From positions 1 through 64,000 of the forward strand of contig JANNCV010000043.1 in the NCBI GenBank assembly GCA_031386985.1: DNA of 64,000 bases. Reading direction: 5' to 3'. The stretch comes from JANJUB01 sp031386985. Its GTDB lineage: Bacteria > Armatimonadota > Fimbriimonadia > Fimbriimonadales > Fimbriimonadaceae. Shown one piece after another: positions 42,508-51,487 of this stretch. Every line of letters begins with the position of its first letter. The first letter of the stretch is position 1. The position numbers were made by a program, and so were the translations under genes. The notes under the pieces are model-generated. The model was not told the origin of the DNA and did no database searches. It saw only the letters and a program-made list of their open reading frames with translations.

Positions 42508-43219
42508 GAGCTTTTCCCGGTTTCCTAACAAGGTCGCTTCCATACTCCGGCACGTCCATGACACCGCAAACGACAGCTGCCCGAAAGAGACTGACCGCCG
42601 GTTTGCTCATATTGTTGCCGGGTTGGTCCAGAGCAAATACGTCATAGACCATCCAGCCGATATCGAGTTCGAGGGCAACGGGCGCGTGCCCTGACCCTTG
42701 GGCCAGCTCAAAGTAGGCGACGAACTCGCGGCAGCCGAGATAGGGCTGGTAAAGGCATTGCCCTGTGCGCGCCTTTCTCAAAAACTTGTCACGATACTCG
42801 CCGTGCTTCGCCTCGAAACCGGGCCACACCATGAGTTCGGCTGTTATTCGGTAGTGTACGTCTTTCAGCGCGATCGTTTGGCGTTGGGTCCGTCCGGTGG
42901 CCTCGTCGTCTCCGTCCGCCATAAGGGGTTGGGGCTCGGCGTTTCCTGCCATCCACTGGTGAATCGTTCGGTCGGCGGGTACACGGCCTTTGACCTCGTT
43001 ACGTCGCAGGGCAATAAAGTTCGGCATCTTCAGGACCTCGATTCGCCTGATTTGCCACCACATCTGGTGGCGGTTGCAGAAGACGGCATCGAATACACCT
43101 CTGGCGGCGGATGGAGTGATGACCGGATAGCTGAACCGTTCGACCTTTGTTTCGGGCCGGGTGAAGCAGGCTAAGTCTCCCCAGATTTCGAGAGTGAACT
43201 CGTTTGTGTTGTTAGTCAT
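42500..43219 (-). CDS. cas5: Cas5c, crRNA-processing Cascade subunit
   Basis: A 239-residue protein from the ATG at 43219, whose ATGA overlaps the cas3 stop. The frame is open to 43300, but MTNNTNEFTLEIWGDLACFTRPE is the family start. Motifs: ERFSYPVITPSAARGVFDAVFC and YQPYLGCREFVAYFE. In subtype I-C Cas5c replaces Cas6 and cuts the repeat RNA at the stem base; no cas6 is present here, consistent with that role. Confidence 0.95.
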   Translation of the reverse strand: MTNNTNEFTLEIWGDLACFTRPETKVERFSYPVITPSAARGVFDAVFCNRHQMWWQIRRIEVLKMPNFIALRRNEVKGRVPADRTIHQWMAGNAEPQPLMADGDDEATGRTQRQTIALKDVHYRITAELMVWPGFEAKHGEYRDKFLRKARTGQCLYQPYLGCREFVAYFELAQGSGHAPVALELDIGWMVYDVFALDQPGNNMSKPAVSLFRAAVVCGVMDVPEYGSDLVRKPGKAHA

Positions 43220-45480
43220 ACGATGTACTCCGCTTGGTAGTTTTGCGTCAGAAGCCCGAGATCCCCATCGTACGCGGCGGGAACGGTGAGTTCGAACCAA
43301 TCTTCAAGCACCTCCCCGTCAATCGTTCGGATGGGCGAGAGGGGCAGGTTGTGATCTTTCCTTAGGAACGTACTTACGCTGTAGGGTCTCATTTCTCTAA
43401 TCATCTTACGCGTTACGCCCGATTTAAGTTTAGCAGAGATTTTGCCGTTCCGCTCGCTGTGCTCCGCACCTAGCAGATTACCAATCGGAACGAATACGTT
43501 GACCCCCGCCGTTGGAATAAGGCGGTAAAGCTCTGCAACTCTCACGTAATCCTGCGCAATAATTGCCTGAATCAGCTCGTCGTTGGAGGAGCAGTCTGCT
43601 GTCCCTCGGGCCCGATAGAGCTCCGAGAAATACGCCTTAAACAGCGATGGCTGGTTGAGTTCTGCCCCCGGATTTGATAAAACGATGCGTTTTGCAACTT
43701 GTGTCGCCTGCCGGTAGCTTGGATCGGGGAAACCAACGTCGGCAGGGTCAAATACAATAACATTGCCGGACTGCGCAAGGGCATTCCGGTTGCATCTTCC
43801 CGCTGCTTGAGCGATCGAATCAAGCGGAGCCCAAGCACGGTACACCGTCCTGAAGTCCAAGTCTACGCCCGCCTCAACGCACTGGGTTGCAACTAGCCAG
43901 CCGTCTCGCTCAATGCCCTCTGCCCTGACGCTCGCCAACACCTGCTGGCGGTGAGCGACGACCATATTTGTGGAAATGTGGATCAACTTTGACGCATCTA
44001 CGACGGTGCGCAAAGCGGCGTACAGGTCCATAGCATGGCGTTTTAAGTTAACTATTGCGAGCGATCCCTTGCGGGAGCTGATTTCGACGCTTAGCTCTTC
44101 CCAAGATGCCGGCCCATCCCGCCATTCTGTGGAAACTCGCGCGGATGCTGAAAATGCGTCGGGCACGTTCGAAATGATCTCAGTAGGTGCCCAACCCCCC
44201 TCGCTTATTGCTGAAACTGGGGAATTGAGGGTTTCGAAAGCGGGTTGTGTCGCGGTTGCGAAGACCGCCGTTGAGCCAAATTGATTTGACAACCCGGAAA
44301 TTGCGGCGAGCGTGGGGACGGCAAGTTGCGTGGGTATTGATTGCACTTCGTCCATTAGGACCACCGCCTTGCCCACCCTGTGTAACTTCCTGCATGCAGA
44401 CGTCCGGTTGGCATGAAGTGACTCTAGGAACCTGACGTTCGTCGTTATGACGATTGGAGCGTCCCAATTCTCCGCGAGCAGCGCCGACCGCTTGCGAACG
44501 TCCGAGTTGGATTCGTCCGCGCCGTTGCCGGCAATGCTATGGTCCTCTAGGACAAATTCGGGGCCAAGCGCGCCGAAGACGTCGCGGTAGATTTGGGCAG
44601 TTTGATCAATCAGGGTCAAAAATGGCAAGACCACTATAATGCGTCTAAGCTCGTGTTTTTTAGCGTGCAACAGCGCGAATCGCAACATAGCCAGGGTCTT
44701 GCCGGACCCAGTCGGAGCAGTCAGTGTGTAAGTTCCAATCTCCCCAGCCGACGCGACGGCGCAATCTTCACTCACGGTCTCGCGCAAGCTTCGGATATTA
44801 TCAGCGACCCTCCAGTTCTGAGCGTCAATGTACTTTGAGAAATGCACTAACGCCACCTGGGGATCAAGGCACGGGCCAGCCGGTCGCAAAGTCTTCTTAC
44901 CGTCCGGAGGTCGTTGGAAGTGGGACTCGGTGTCTACAAAGTCGGCGTCTACTAGGCAAGAAAACAAAATGCGTGTGCGTAGCATCGCGTCGGCAGCCAA
45001 GCTGATTGGTGACCTAATTTTAGCAGTCGGAAGGGTCACGCCGTTCACCGCGCAGAGATTCACGAGGTGCTCAGGATCGGGGTCGCTTAGGCGACGCGTG
45101 TCGCCAGGGCGAAGCTCAAGCTTGTACAATGCATTTAGTGAGCTTTTCGAGCCAGACTGTAAGCCAATGTGATGCCCCTGAATTACCAGTGCGCCGCCAG
45201 AGCACTCAAACTGGCGCAACGCCCACGCAGCCCCCGCGGTCCAATGATCAATGCCTTGCTCCATCCCCATTAGGCGGCGTTGGAATAACGCCCCGTATTT
45301 TCCAAGGTCATGAAGCAATCCGCACATATTCGCTTCAACTTCCAATCCTAAAGGGAGCCCATAGGCGGAGGCCAACTTTGCTACACCTCCTAGATGATCC
45401 TGCAGCAGGTGCCAAACTTTCGATGCCTGGGGCGGCGTATGAGCGAAAAACTCCTGTGCTTTCGCTGTTTCTTCTTCCAC
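43216..45480 (-). CDS. cas3: CRISPR nuclease-helicase Cas3
   Basis: A 754-residue effector that unwinds and degrades target DNA. HD nuclease domain: LLHDLGKYGALF (HD at 57-58), HWTAGA and GHHIGL (His 103-104). SF2 helicase: Walker A APTGSGKT at 255-262, DEVQ box in VLMDEVQSIPTQL, FATATQP (motif III) and QAAGRCNRN (motif VI). All key residues appear intact, so interference should be functional. The start is GTG at 45480 with no clear Shine-Dalgarno. It is the first gene of the cas operon; the promoter must lie in 45481-45900. Confidence 0.96.
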   Translation of the reverse strand: MEEETAKAQEFFAHTPPQASKVWHLLQDHLGGVAKLASAYGLPLGLEVEANMCGLLHDLGKYGALFQRRLMGMEQGIDHWTAGAAWALRQFECSGGALVIQGHHIGLQSGSKSSLNALYKLELRPGDTRRLSDPDPEHLVNLCAVNGVTLPTAKIRSPISLAADAMLRTRILFSCLVDADFVDTESHFQRPPDGKKTLRPAGPCLDPQVALVHFSKYIDAQNWRVADNIRSLRETVSEDCAVASAGEIGTYTLTAPTGSGKTLAMLRFALLHAKKHELRRIIVVLPFLTLIDQTAQIYRDVFGALGPEFVLEDHSIAGNGADESNSDVRKRSALLAENWDAPIVITTNVRFLESLHANRTSACRKLHRVGKAVVLMDEVQSIPTQLAVPTLAAISGLSNQFGSTAVFATATQPAFETLNSPVSAISEGGWAPTEIISNVPDAFSASARVSTEWRDGPASWEELSVEISSRKGSLAIVNLKRHAMDLYAALRTVVDASKLIHISTNMVVAHRQQVLASVRAEGIERDGWLVATQCVEAGVDLDFRTVYRAWAPLDSIAQAAGRCNRNALAQSGNVIVFDPADVGFPDPSYRQATQVAKRIVLSNPGAELNQPSLFKAYFSELYRARGTADCSSNDELIQAIIAQDYVRVAELYRLIPTAGVNVFVPIGNLLGAEHSERNGKISAKLKSGVTRKMIREMRPYSVSTFLRKDHNLPLSPIRTIDGEVLEDWFELTVPAAYDGDLGLLTQNYQAEYIV

Positions 45481-45942
45481 TACATCGCACGTTACCTCTT
45501 AAGTCGCTGAAAGTGCAACCTGTTTCAGGTGAGCACGCGGGCCGTGCCAAGTTGAACTACCGCTTGGGGGAGTATGAGCATCCAACCTTTCGAGCGCTTG
45601 TATTGAAGTCATAGTGAGCGACTTACTTTGCAAATCGGTACGCAACGATATCGTACGTTACCACATTTGTCGTTAACGTCCACCTGCCAGCGCCCTTTGG
45701 AAAGTCGGAGGTTTCTGTCCGACTTCTTCCACATCTTCTTCTAGCCGTCAGAAGTTTGGCGGAGGAGTTCTTCGAAGATTTCGAGGGGGTTAAGGCTAGG
45801 TTCTCACTACGTCGCAATCTACCGGTGGGGACCGCTTCGCCTGTTAATTGACTCATACCCCGCGCATACGGGAGATAGCGCAGGGTGGCACCTCGTGGAG
45901 TGGAAAACTAGGAGAGAATTCGGAGGCTCAGATTCAAACTGT
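45481..45942. other. Intergenic region upstream of cas3
   Basis: About 460 bp with no convincing gene. It contains nested dyads around 45639-45664 (GGTA..ACGATATCGT..TACC) and an AAGTCGGA/TCCGACTT inverted repeat near 45702-45727. These could be an operator and a terminator. The minus ORF at 45623-45856 lacks family features. Confidence 0.4.
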
Positions 45943-46152
45943 GAAAAAACTGTCACGGAATTTCGCGTCTCTGTAAGCGTGTTGCGCGAGTTCGTGAGCG
46001 AATTGCGATGGTCGGTGAGCGAATTGCGTGTTTCCACCACCGAATTCAGCAATTCGGTGACCGTTTTCAAAAACACGGTGACCGAATTGTCCGATTCGGT
46101 TAGCGAATTGGACAATTCGGCGCTGGACACGGGCAATTCGGTGACCGAATTG
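45943..46152. repeat. 21-nt dyad repeat array 2 (10 units), abutting atpD
   Basis: Ten imperfect 21-nt units from 45943 (next 45964, 45985, 46006, 46027, 46048, 46069, 46090, 46111, 46132). Consensus core: CAATTCGGTGACCGAATTG, itself a near-perfect inverted repeat with 9-bp arms around one base. The plus strand reads heptads such as RWSVSEL, KNTVTEL, GNSVTEL. The minus strand reads RNSLTDH, RNSLTNS, RNTLTET and is in frame with atpD, starting right after its TAA stop. The array therefore forms the 3' flank of the atpD transcript. It has no spacers and is unrelated in sequence to array 1, but has the same design. Confidence 0.88.
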
Positions 46153-46160
46153 CGGATGGC

Positions 46161-47642
46161 TTACGCGGACTGGAGTTTCTTGGCTTTCTCCATGACGTCA
46201 TCGAGACCGCCACAGTACAAGAATGCTTGCTCGGGGATTTCGTCGAGGTTTCCGGCGACGATTTCTTTGAACGCGGCGACGGTTTCATCAACCGGGACAA
46301 AGCGGCCGGGGTTGCCCGTGAACTGCTCGGCAACGAAGTTCGGCTGCGAGAGGAAGCGCTCGATCTTTCGGGCGCGGCCTACCAACTGCTTATCGTCATC
46401 GGAAAGCTCGTCAATACCAAGAATGGCGATGATATCCTGAAGTTCTTTGTACCTTTGCAGAAGCTGCTGAACCCTTCGCGCAACATCGTAGTGATCGGCC
46501 CCAACGATTCGGGGGTCGAGGTTCTTGGAAGTGGACTGAAGACAGTCAACCGCCGGATACAAGCCCTTCGAAGCGATGTTTCGATCGAGGTAAACGTAAG
46601 CGTCCAAGTGAGCAAACGTGGTGGCAGGAGCAGGGTCGGTGGGGTCGTCCGCCGGAACGTAAACGGCCTGAACTGAGGTAACCGATCCCTTTGAAGTCGA
46701 AGTGATTCGCTCTTGGAGGAAACCCATTTCAGTAGCGAGAGTTGGCTGATAACCAACCGCGCTCGGCATTCGGCCAAGGAGCGCCGAAACTTCGGAACCA
46801 GCTTGTACGAATCGGAAAATGTTATCAATAAAGATTAGAACGTCGGTTCCAACTTCATCGCGGAAATATTCGGCCATCGTAAGCGCAGTCAGCGCAACTC
46901 GAAGACGAGCTCCGGGTGGCTCGTTCATCTGGCCAAAGACCATGGCGGTCTTATCAATAACGGCCTTAACCGAACCATCTTTGTCGGTGAACTTGGTCTC
47001 TTTCATTTCGAGCCAAAGGTCATTACCTTCACGAGTTCGCTCGCCAACGCCAGCAAACATCGAAACGCCGGAAGCTTCAACGGCGATGTTTCGGATAAGT
47101 TCTTGGATCAAAACGGTTTTGCCCAAACCGGCACCACCAAAGAGGCCGATCTTGCCGCCCTTGTTAAAGGGGATGAGAAGATCAACGACTTTCAGACCAG
47201 TTTGGAGGAGCTCAACCTTGGTTGATTGTTGCTCGAAGTTTGGCGGAGTTCGATGGATCGGCCATTTTGGCGCGGCTTCCAAAGCGGCGGCCTTGCTGGC
47301 GCGAACTTCGGAAGAATCGGCGTGCTCGCCTGTTTCCAAAACGTCAATCGGTTGGCCGAGAAGGTTAAAAACGCGACCGAGGGTAGCTTCGCCAACGGGA
47401 ACTGTGATCGGAGAGCCGGTATCTTCGGCTTTCATTCCCCGCACCAGACCATCGGTTGTGCTGAGAGCAACGGTTCTCACGAGGTCATCGCCAAGGTGCT
47501 GGGCGACTTCACAGGTCAGGTTGATTCCGCGCGCTTCATCTTTGATAACGAGGGCATTATAGATTTCGGGCAAGGTGTCTGTCGTGAAACGACAGTCAAC
47601 AACGGGGCCCATTACTTGTACGATTGTGCCAATTCCAGGCAT
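46161..47642 (-). CDS. atpD: ATP synthase F1 subunit beta
   Basis: Catalytic subunit of the F1Fo ATP synthase, 493 aa. Seen: IVQVMGPVVDCRF start, Walker A GGAGLGKT near residue 170, GVGERTREGNDL, VLIFIDNIFRFVQAGSEVSALLGRMPSAVGYQPTL region and the TDPAPATTFAHLDA signature. It stands alone: no atpC follows and no atpA/atpG precedes, unlike the usual atpIBEFHAGDC order. The downstream flank is the 21-nt repeat array. Identity is certain. Confidence 0.98.
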   Translation of the reverse strand: MPGIGTIVQVMGPVVDCRFTTDTLPEIYNALVIKDEARGINLTCEVAQHLGDDLVRTVALSTTDGLVRGMKAEDTGSPITVPVGEATLGRVFNLLGQPIDVLETGEHADSSEVRASKAAALEAAPKWPIHRTPPNFEQQSTKVELLQTGLKVVDLLIPFNKGGKIGLFGGAGLGKTVLIQELIRNIAVEASGVSMFAGVGERTREGNDLWLEMKETKFTDKDGSVKAVIDKTAMVFGQMNEPPGARLRVALTALTMAEYFRDEVGTDVLIFIDNIFRFVQAGSEVSALLGRMPSAVGYQPTLATEMGFLQERITSTSKGSVTSVQAVYVPADDPTDPAPATTFAHLDAYVYLDRNIASKGLYPAVDCLQSTSKNLDPRIVGADHYDVARRVQQLLQRYKELQDIIAILGIDELSDDDKQLVGRARKIERFLSQPNFVAEQFTGNPGRFVPVDETVAAFKEIVAGNLDEIPEQAFLYCGGLDDVMEKAKKLQSA

Positions 47643-47857
47643 AGCTTTAGGTTCGATCCTCCGGGTGAAATGCGGCGCGAGTCCGCTCCAGTGATTATAC
47701 CTTTTGGGTGCGTTTGGAATTATTGGGGATTTGGGGTAGCGAGAGCCGGCCCTTCACGGGGGGAAGAACCACCCCCCGTCCCTGGTCGGTCTGGGTTAGC
47801 TTTGTTATCTCTGAGTTCTTCCGAAACCCGATACCCGATACCCGAAATCCGATACAG
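47643..47857. other. Intergenic region upstream of atpD
   Basis: 215 bp holding the atpD promoter and an ACGGGGGG/CCCCCCGT hairpin at 47755-47779, possibly ending the upstream minus-strand gene. Short CCCGATAC repeats occur at about 47830-47856. Confidence 0.45.
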
Positions 47858-49942
47858 CTAATCCGGAGGAGGCTGCCCGCCTCGAGTTCCTTGCCCCGGC
47901 TTCATGTCCTTATAGATGTCTCGCATTTGCTTTAGCTGTTCGTCGTAAGTTTTTTTGAAATCGGCGGGTAGATCGTTTCTCGTGATGAGGGGGCCAGCTC
48001 CGGGAGAAACATCCATAAGCGACAAAATTGAACCCAGCTTCGGCGTGAAGTGAAAGAGGAATGTGTAGTTTTGCCGCTTACTCATTCGGAACTTACCGGG
48101 CAAGCGGTTTTCGTTGGCCCACGGGAAGAGGTCGGGGCGCTCTTCCATGGCGGTCTGGGAAGCCAGATCGCCCGCAGAGAGTGGGCTCCCCATCGTGCCT
48201 TGGGGAACTACAACGTCGTCGGAGAGAGCGGAAAGCTTGATCAGGGATGCCGGCGGGATTCCAGTTGGGAGGACCTCAGAAGGATCATTCCAGAGGTCAA
48301 AGGACTCCATGAGCGATACATCCTCGATCCCTCCAGCGTCGTCGTAAATGCTTCCCGAAAGTTGGCTTTGCCGATAGATGTACAGCGAGAGATTCTGCTG
48401 GGCTTCTGCACCAATACTGGAAACTTGCATTCCCTTCGTCAGGTTCGCCCGGACACCGGCCGTCAGCGAGCCATAGAAGCGCAGCCCCAGCAAATCGGAG
48501 GGATTTAGACCGGCTAACCACGGCCCGAACAGCCCCTGAATCATCGTATAGTAGACGCCATCATAGGGCTGGTTTACCGATGTAACCCGGGCATAGCTTC
48601 CCAACATATCAAGATTGGCATAGCCCGATTTGGAGATTGTCCGGATGAGGTTCCCAAGGGCGGCGCGGTTCGCAAAGGTGTCGCGGTCATCACTGGCAGT
48701 GGGGCTAATGCCGGTTATCCAGCCGTCCTTTTCCGTGAGCCTAATGAGTCCGTATTGAGTTAAGCTCTGTTCCACGGTTGAGGCGGTTGCGGAACCTAAA
48801 TAAGAGCCGAGAGTTAGAGCGCGATCAGGCACTTGGCAAACAAACGGTTTGCCTTTGCCCGCTGCCATGCCCAAGATAAACTCGCTGGTGGCATAGCTTA
48901 GCGGATCATTCGATTCAGGCTGAGATAGCTTCTCCCTTAACTCCGCTGGGCACCGCTCCCACGGCACAACTCCCCCAACATCCGCTCGAAGGAGCGCTTG
49001 GAACTGTTTGGCCTGATCGCTTAGGGCGATCATTGGTTCGTCTGGTTTTACCGATCTCTTTGTTTCGTCAGTTTCACTGAACTCAGAGCCAGAGCCGATG
49101 GTGGCGGACTGCTGCGTAATCAACCCACCCTTTTCATCCAGAACCACCAACTCTAGACCGATCATATCGCCTTGATACCGGGTTGCCGCAACCAAAACCT
49201 CGCTGGGCGTTCCCCCGGGGTTGCTTCCCATGTAGATCGAGCTGGCTTGCTCCTGCTCCTCCTTTGAAAGTGCCTTCCAAGCCGAGGATAACTGCGCGTG
49301 ATCTTTGGCAAACTGCCGCGCTGCGGCTTGGGCATTTGCGGGAAGAGCGCGCTGCATTCGAGTTGGAGTCATCGCAAAAACAACGCGACTGCCCAATGGA
49401 AGGGCCGCCAATACCGATGGTTCGAAGCTCACCAAGGCGCGATTGAGCAGGGTCCCGCCAGGTAGCTGTTCGGTTAAGCTTTGTAGCCGCTGGTAAAGCT
49501 TCTCGTCCGCCGCATCTTGAAGTTGTTCGATCTGTCTGTAAACACTCGACAGTTCTTGGATATTGCGAGCGTAGTCTACGAATTTGTTCGAAATCGTGGC
49601 CGCGATTCGCGCTTGTTCTTTCTTGACAATGACGGACCTTGCCGCTATCTCTGCTTGTTGTCGAACGCTTAACGCACCGGGATCGGATTGGAGGACGCTC
49701 ACTCCGTTTTCCGTAACCCACTTCCCCGCCGTTGTTTCGGCAATTTTCTCCATGACGGTTTTGATCGGCTGATCCTTGACCGCGACGATAATGATGTCGT
49801 TAGCAATGGGAATCGCGGCCCGCATGGGTTGCTTGGATTGCTCGCTGAGGAGCGCAAGAACACCCGCGACGGAAGTCGCCTTGCACGTTAGGGTGATTGG
49901 GCCAGTTTGTATGACGGCACTGATGAAAACAGCAATAAGCAT
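47858..49942 (-). CDS. Large secreted protein with STN/secretin-like N-domain
   Basis: A 694-residue protein with a signal peptide (MLIAVFISAVIQTGP). Residues about 18-90 resemble the STN/secretin N-domain (VAGVLALLSEQSKQPMRAAI...DQPIKTVMEKIAETTAGKWV). A Gln/Ala-rich helical stretch (95-150) and a long region with no recognised fold follow. The end is Pro/Gly-rich (GTRGGQPPPD). No secretin C-domain is present, so it is not a pore. It lies 18 bp after the glycosyltransferase gene, likely an operon. Function unknown. Confidence 0.5.
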   Translation of the reverse strand: MLIAVFISAVIQTGPITLTCKATSVAGVLALLSEQSKQPMRAAIPIANDIIIVAVKDQPIKTVMEKIAETTAGKWVTENGVSVLQSDPGALSVRQQAEIAARSVIVKKEQARIAATISNKFVDYARNIQELSSVYRQIEQLQDAADEKLYQRLQSLTEQLPGGTLLNRALVSFEPSVLAALPLGSRVVFAMTPTRMQRALPANAQAAARQFAKDHAQLSSAWKALSKEEQEQASSIYMGSNPGGTPSEVLVAATRYQGDMIGLELVVLDEKGGLITQQSATIGSGSEFSETDETKRSVKPDEPMIALSDQAKQFQALLRADVGGVVPWERCPAELREKLSQPESNDPLSYATSEFILGMAAGKGKPFVCQVPDRALTLGSYLGSATASTVEQSLTQYGLIRLTEKDGWITGISPTASDDRDTFANRAALGNLIRTISKSGYANLDMLGSYARVTSVNQPYDGVYYTMIQGLFGPWLAGLNPSDLLGLRFYGSLTAGVRANLTKGMQVSSIGAEAQQNLSLYIYRQSQLSGSIYDDAGGIEDVSLMESFDLWNDPSEVLPTGIPPASLIKLSALSDDVVVPQGTMGSPLSAGDLASQTAMEERPDLFPWANENRLPGKFRMSKRQNYTFLFHFTPKLGSILSLMDVSPGAGPLITRNDLPADFKKTYDEQLKQMRDIYKDMKPGQGTRGGQPPPD

Positions 49943-49960
49943 GGCTTTCCTATTTAGACG

Positions 49961-51418
49961 TTACGGAACGGGGTTCGTGTTTTGTTTGCCAGAAGTAATC
50001 CTAGTTGGAAATTCTCTTTTTATCTCCTGCAAGCTCGTCGCGGTTAAAGCCAGGAGGCTTGCAACCCAAATCAGAGGAACAAGAAATGTCTTGGTTTTTA
50101 CTGCGAGTAGGTTAACACCGGCCCCCATTAGGCACGCTATCGGCCCGATGGCGGGAAAGATATAGCGAGCTTGGGGTTGCCAGAATATCCGGTTAAACTG
50201 AACGAACAGGCCGAAAACGACGATGAACGTTACAAGCAATGTAAAGTTGGCAAGTTTGCCACGACCTTTCAAACCGGCATAACCCATCAAGCCAACCCCC
50301 GCGAATACGGCCCAGGCCCCTTTATAGATGACGTCGGGCAAGCTTATATCCATGTAGCTAAACGTGCCAACGAAACTTTGGGCGGCAACCTCGCAAAACA
50401 GCTTCCAATAGGTGCCGACGCCAACTCTTCCGATAAACAGCTCGGCCGTTGGCGTGCGCTCTTTGAAAGCTTCGTAGAACGTATTGATCACAAATGGCTC
50501 GCCGTAAACTTGCATATTGCGAATCCACCAAGCTCCGCCAAAGAGCAAAGCAACCCCCATCGTAAGCGAACCCAGCCTCAACCATTGTCCTTTACTACCG
50601 TTTTCTTCTTTTCGAAACATGATAAAGGCAAACGCCATGATTGGAAGGAGGCCCATCGCTGAAGACTTCGTTAGCAAGGCTAAACCGGCTAGAACTCCGA
50701 TGCCTAAAGCCCTCTTCCAGCATAGCGTGGTTTTCATTGCGCCGATCAACAAGGCTACTACCCAGGTTGAAAAACAGATGAGCATCGGGTCATTGCTGAT
50801 CGCACCGGAAAGGGCGATGTGCATGGGGAGCAAAGCTGCAAAAGCCGCCGCCCAAAGCCCAATTTGCTCGCTATACGCCCATTTGCCAAGAGCAAACACT
50901 CCTAAAACCGTGAGGCACCCAAAGAGTACGCTCATCAGTCGCATCCGTAACGACTCAGATTGAATCTTGGCGCGTGTTGATCCGATCTCCTCAAACGTGT
51001 TTCGCTTGAGCAGATCCTTGAGCTCCTGGTTTTCGTGATCTCTTATAAACGCGGCCAGTTTGGGGGTCTCGGTGATTCCGAGTAACTTGCACCAGCCTGC
51101 CCCGGCATAATAAAAAAGCGGGGTCTGGTGACCCTGGTAGTAAAAGTCAATCTTTGGGTGACCGGGAATCAGATGGGGGAAAGGTTCTCCGTTGTAAAGC
51201 CGGCCGATTTGAATCAGGTGCTGCAATTCATCCGGCGCCCCGATGTCATCCGTGGCTAACCCTCCGGGGCCACCCCCCATACTGAAGACCCGCCCGGTCA
51301 TTAAGTAGGGCGTTTCCTTGGCAAACATCAGCGCGAAGATGCCGTGAAGCATCGCAAAAAACAGCGCAAACATCCAAATTTTGCGAGAACTTGACGAATT
51401 TTCTGAATCTTCGAGCAT
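49961..51418 (-). CDS. GT39/PMT-like membrane glycosyltransferase
   Basis: A 485-residue multi-pass protein (about 10-11 helices). The first periplasmic loop carries acidic and His residues (IGAPDELQHLIQIGRL; FYYQGHQTPLFYY) as in ArnT/PMT-type enzymes, where an Asp-Glu pair is catalytic. Then come GVFALGKWAYSEQIGLWAAAFAALLPMHIALSGAISND and a C-terminal soluble tail. It probably transfers a sugar from a lipid carrier. The acceptor is unknown. It is divergent from the selenoprotein gene. Confidence 0.75.
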   Translation of the reverse strand: MLEDSENSSSSRKIWMFALFFAMLHGIFALMFAKETPYLMTGRVFSMGGGPGGLATDDIGAPDELQHLIQIGRLYNGEPFPHLIPGHPKIDFYYQGHQTPLFYYAGAGWCKLLGITETPKLAAFIRDHENQELKDLLKRNTFEEIGSTRAKIQSESLRMRLMSVLFGCLTVLGVFALGKWAYSEQIGLWAAAFAALLPMHIALSGAISNDPMLICFSTWVVALLIGAMKTTLCWKRALGIGVLAGLALLTKSSAMGLLPIMAFAFIMFRKEENGSKGQWLRLGSLTMGVALLFGGAWWIRNMQVYGEPFVINTFYEAFKERTPTAELFIGRVGVGTYWKLFCEVAAQSFVGTFSYMDISLPDVIYKGAWAVFAGVGLMGYAGLKGRGKLANFTLLVTFIVVFGLFVQFNRIFWQPQARYIFPAIGPIACLMGAGVNLLAVKTKTFLVPLIWVASLLALTATSLQEIKREFPTRITSGKQNTNPVP

Positions 51419-51487
51419 AAATGCGTTATCCTTATGTTGGATGATTGTGAATCATAAGATTAAACAATCACTTGCAGGAGAAAATAA

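Noticed and set aside
45623..45856. Minus ORF of 77 aa between cas3 and array 2
   Set aside because: Composition is low-information and there is no family feature or ribosome site.
45895..46440. Plus-strand 181-aa ORF covering array 2
   Set aside because: Its second half is antisense to conserved atpD; only the heptad part is noteworthy and no ribosome site is seen at its GTG.
46819..47562. 247-aa ORF antisense to atpD
   Set aside because: Shadow of a highly conserved gene in a GC-rich frame.
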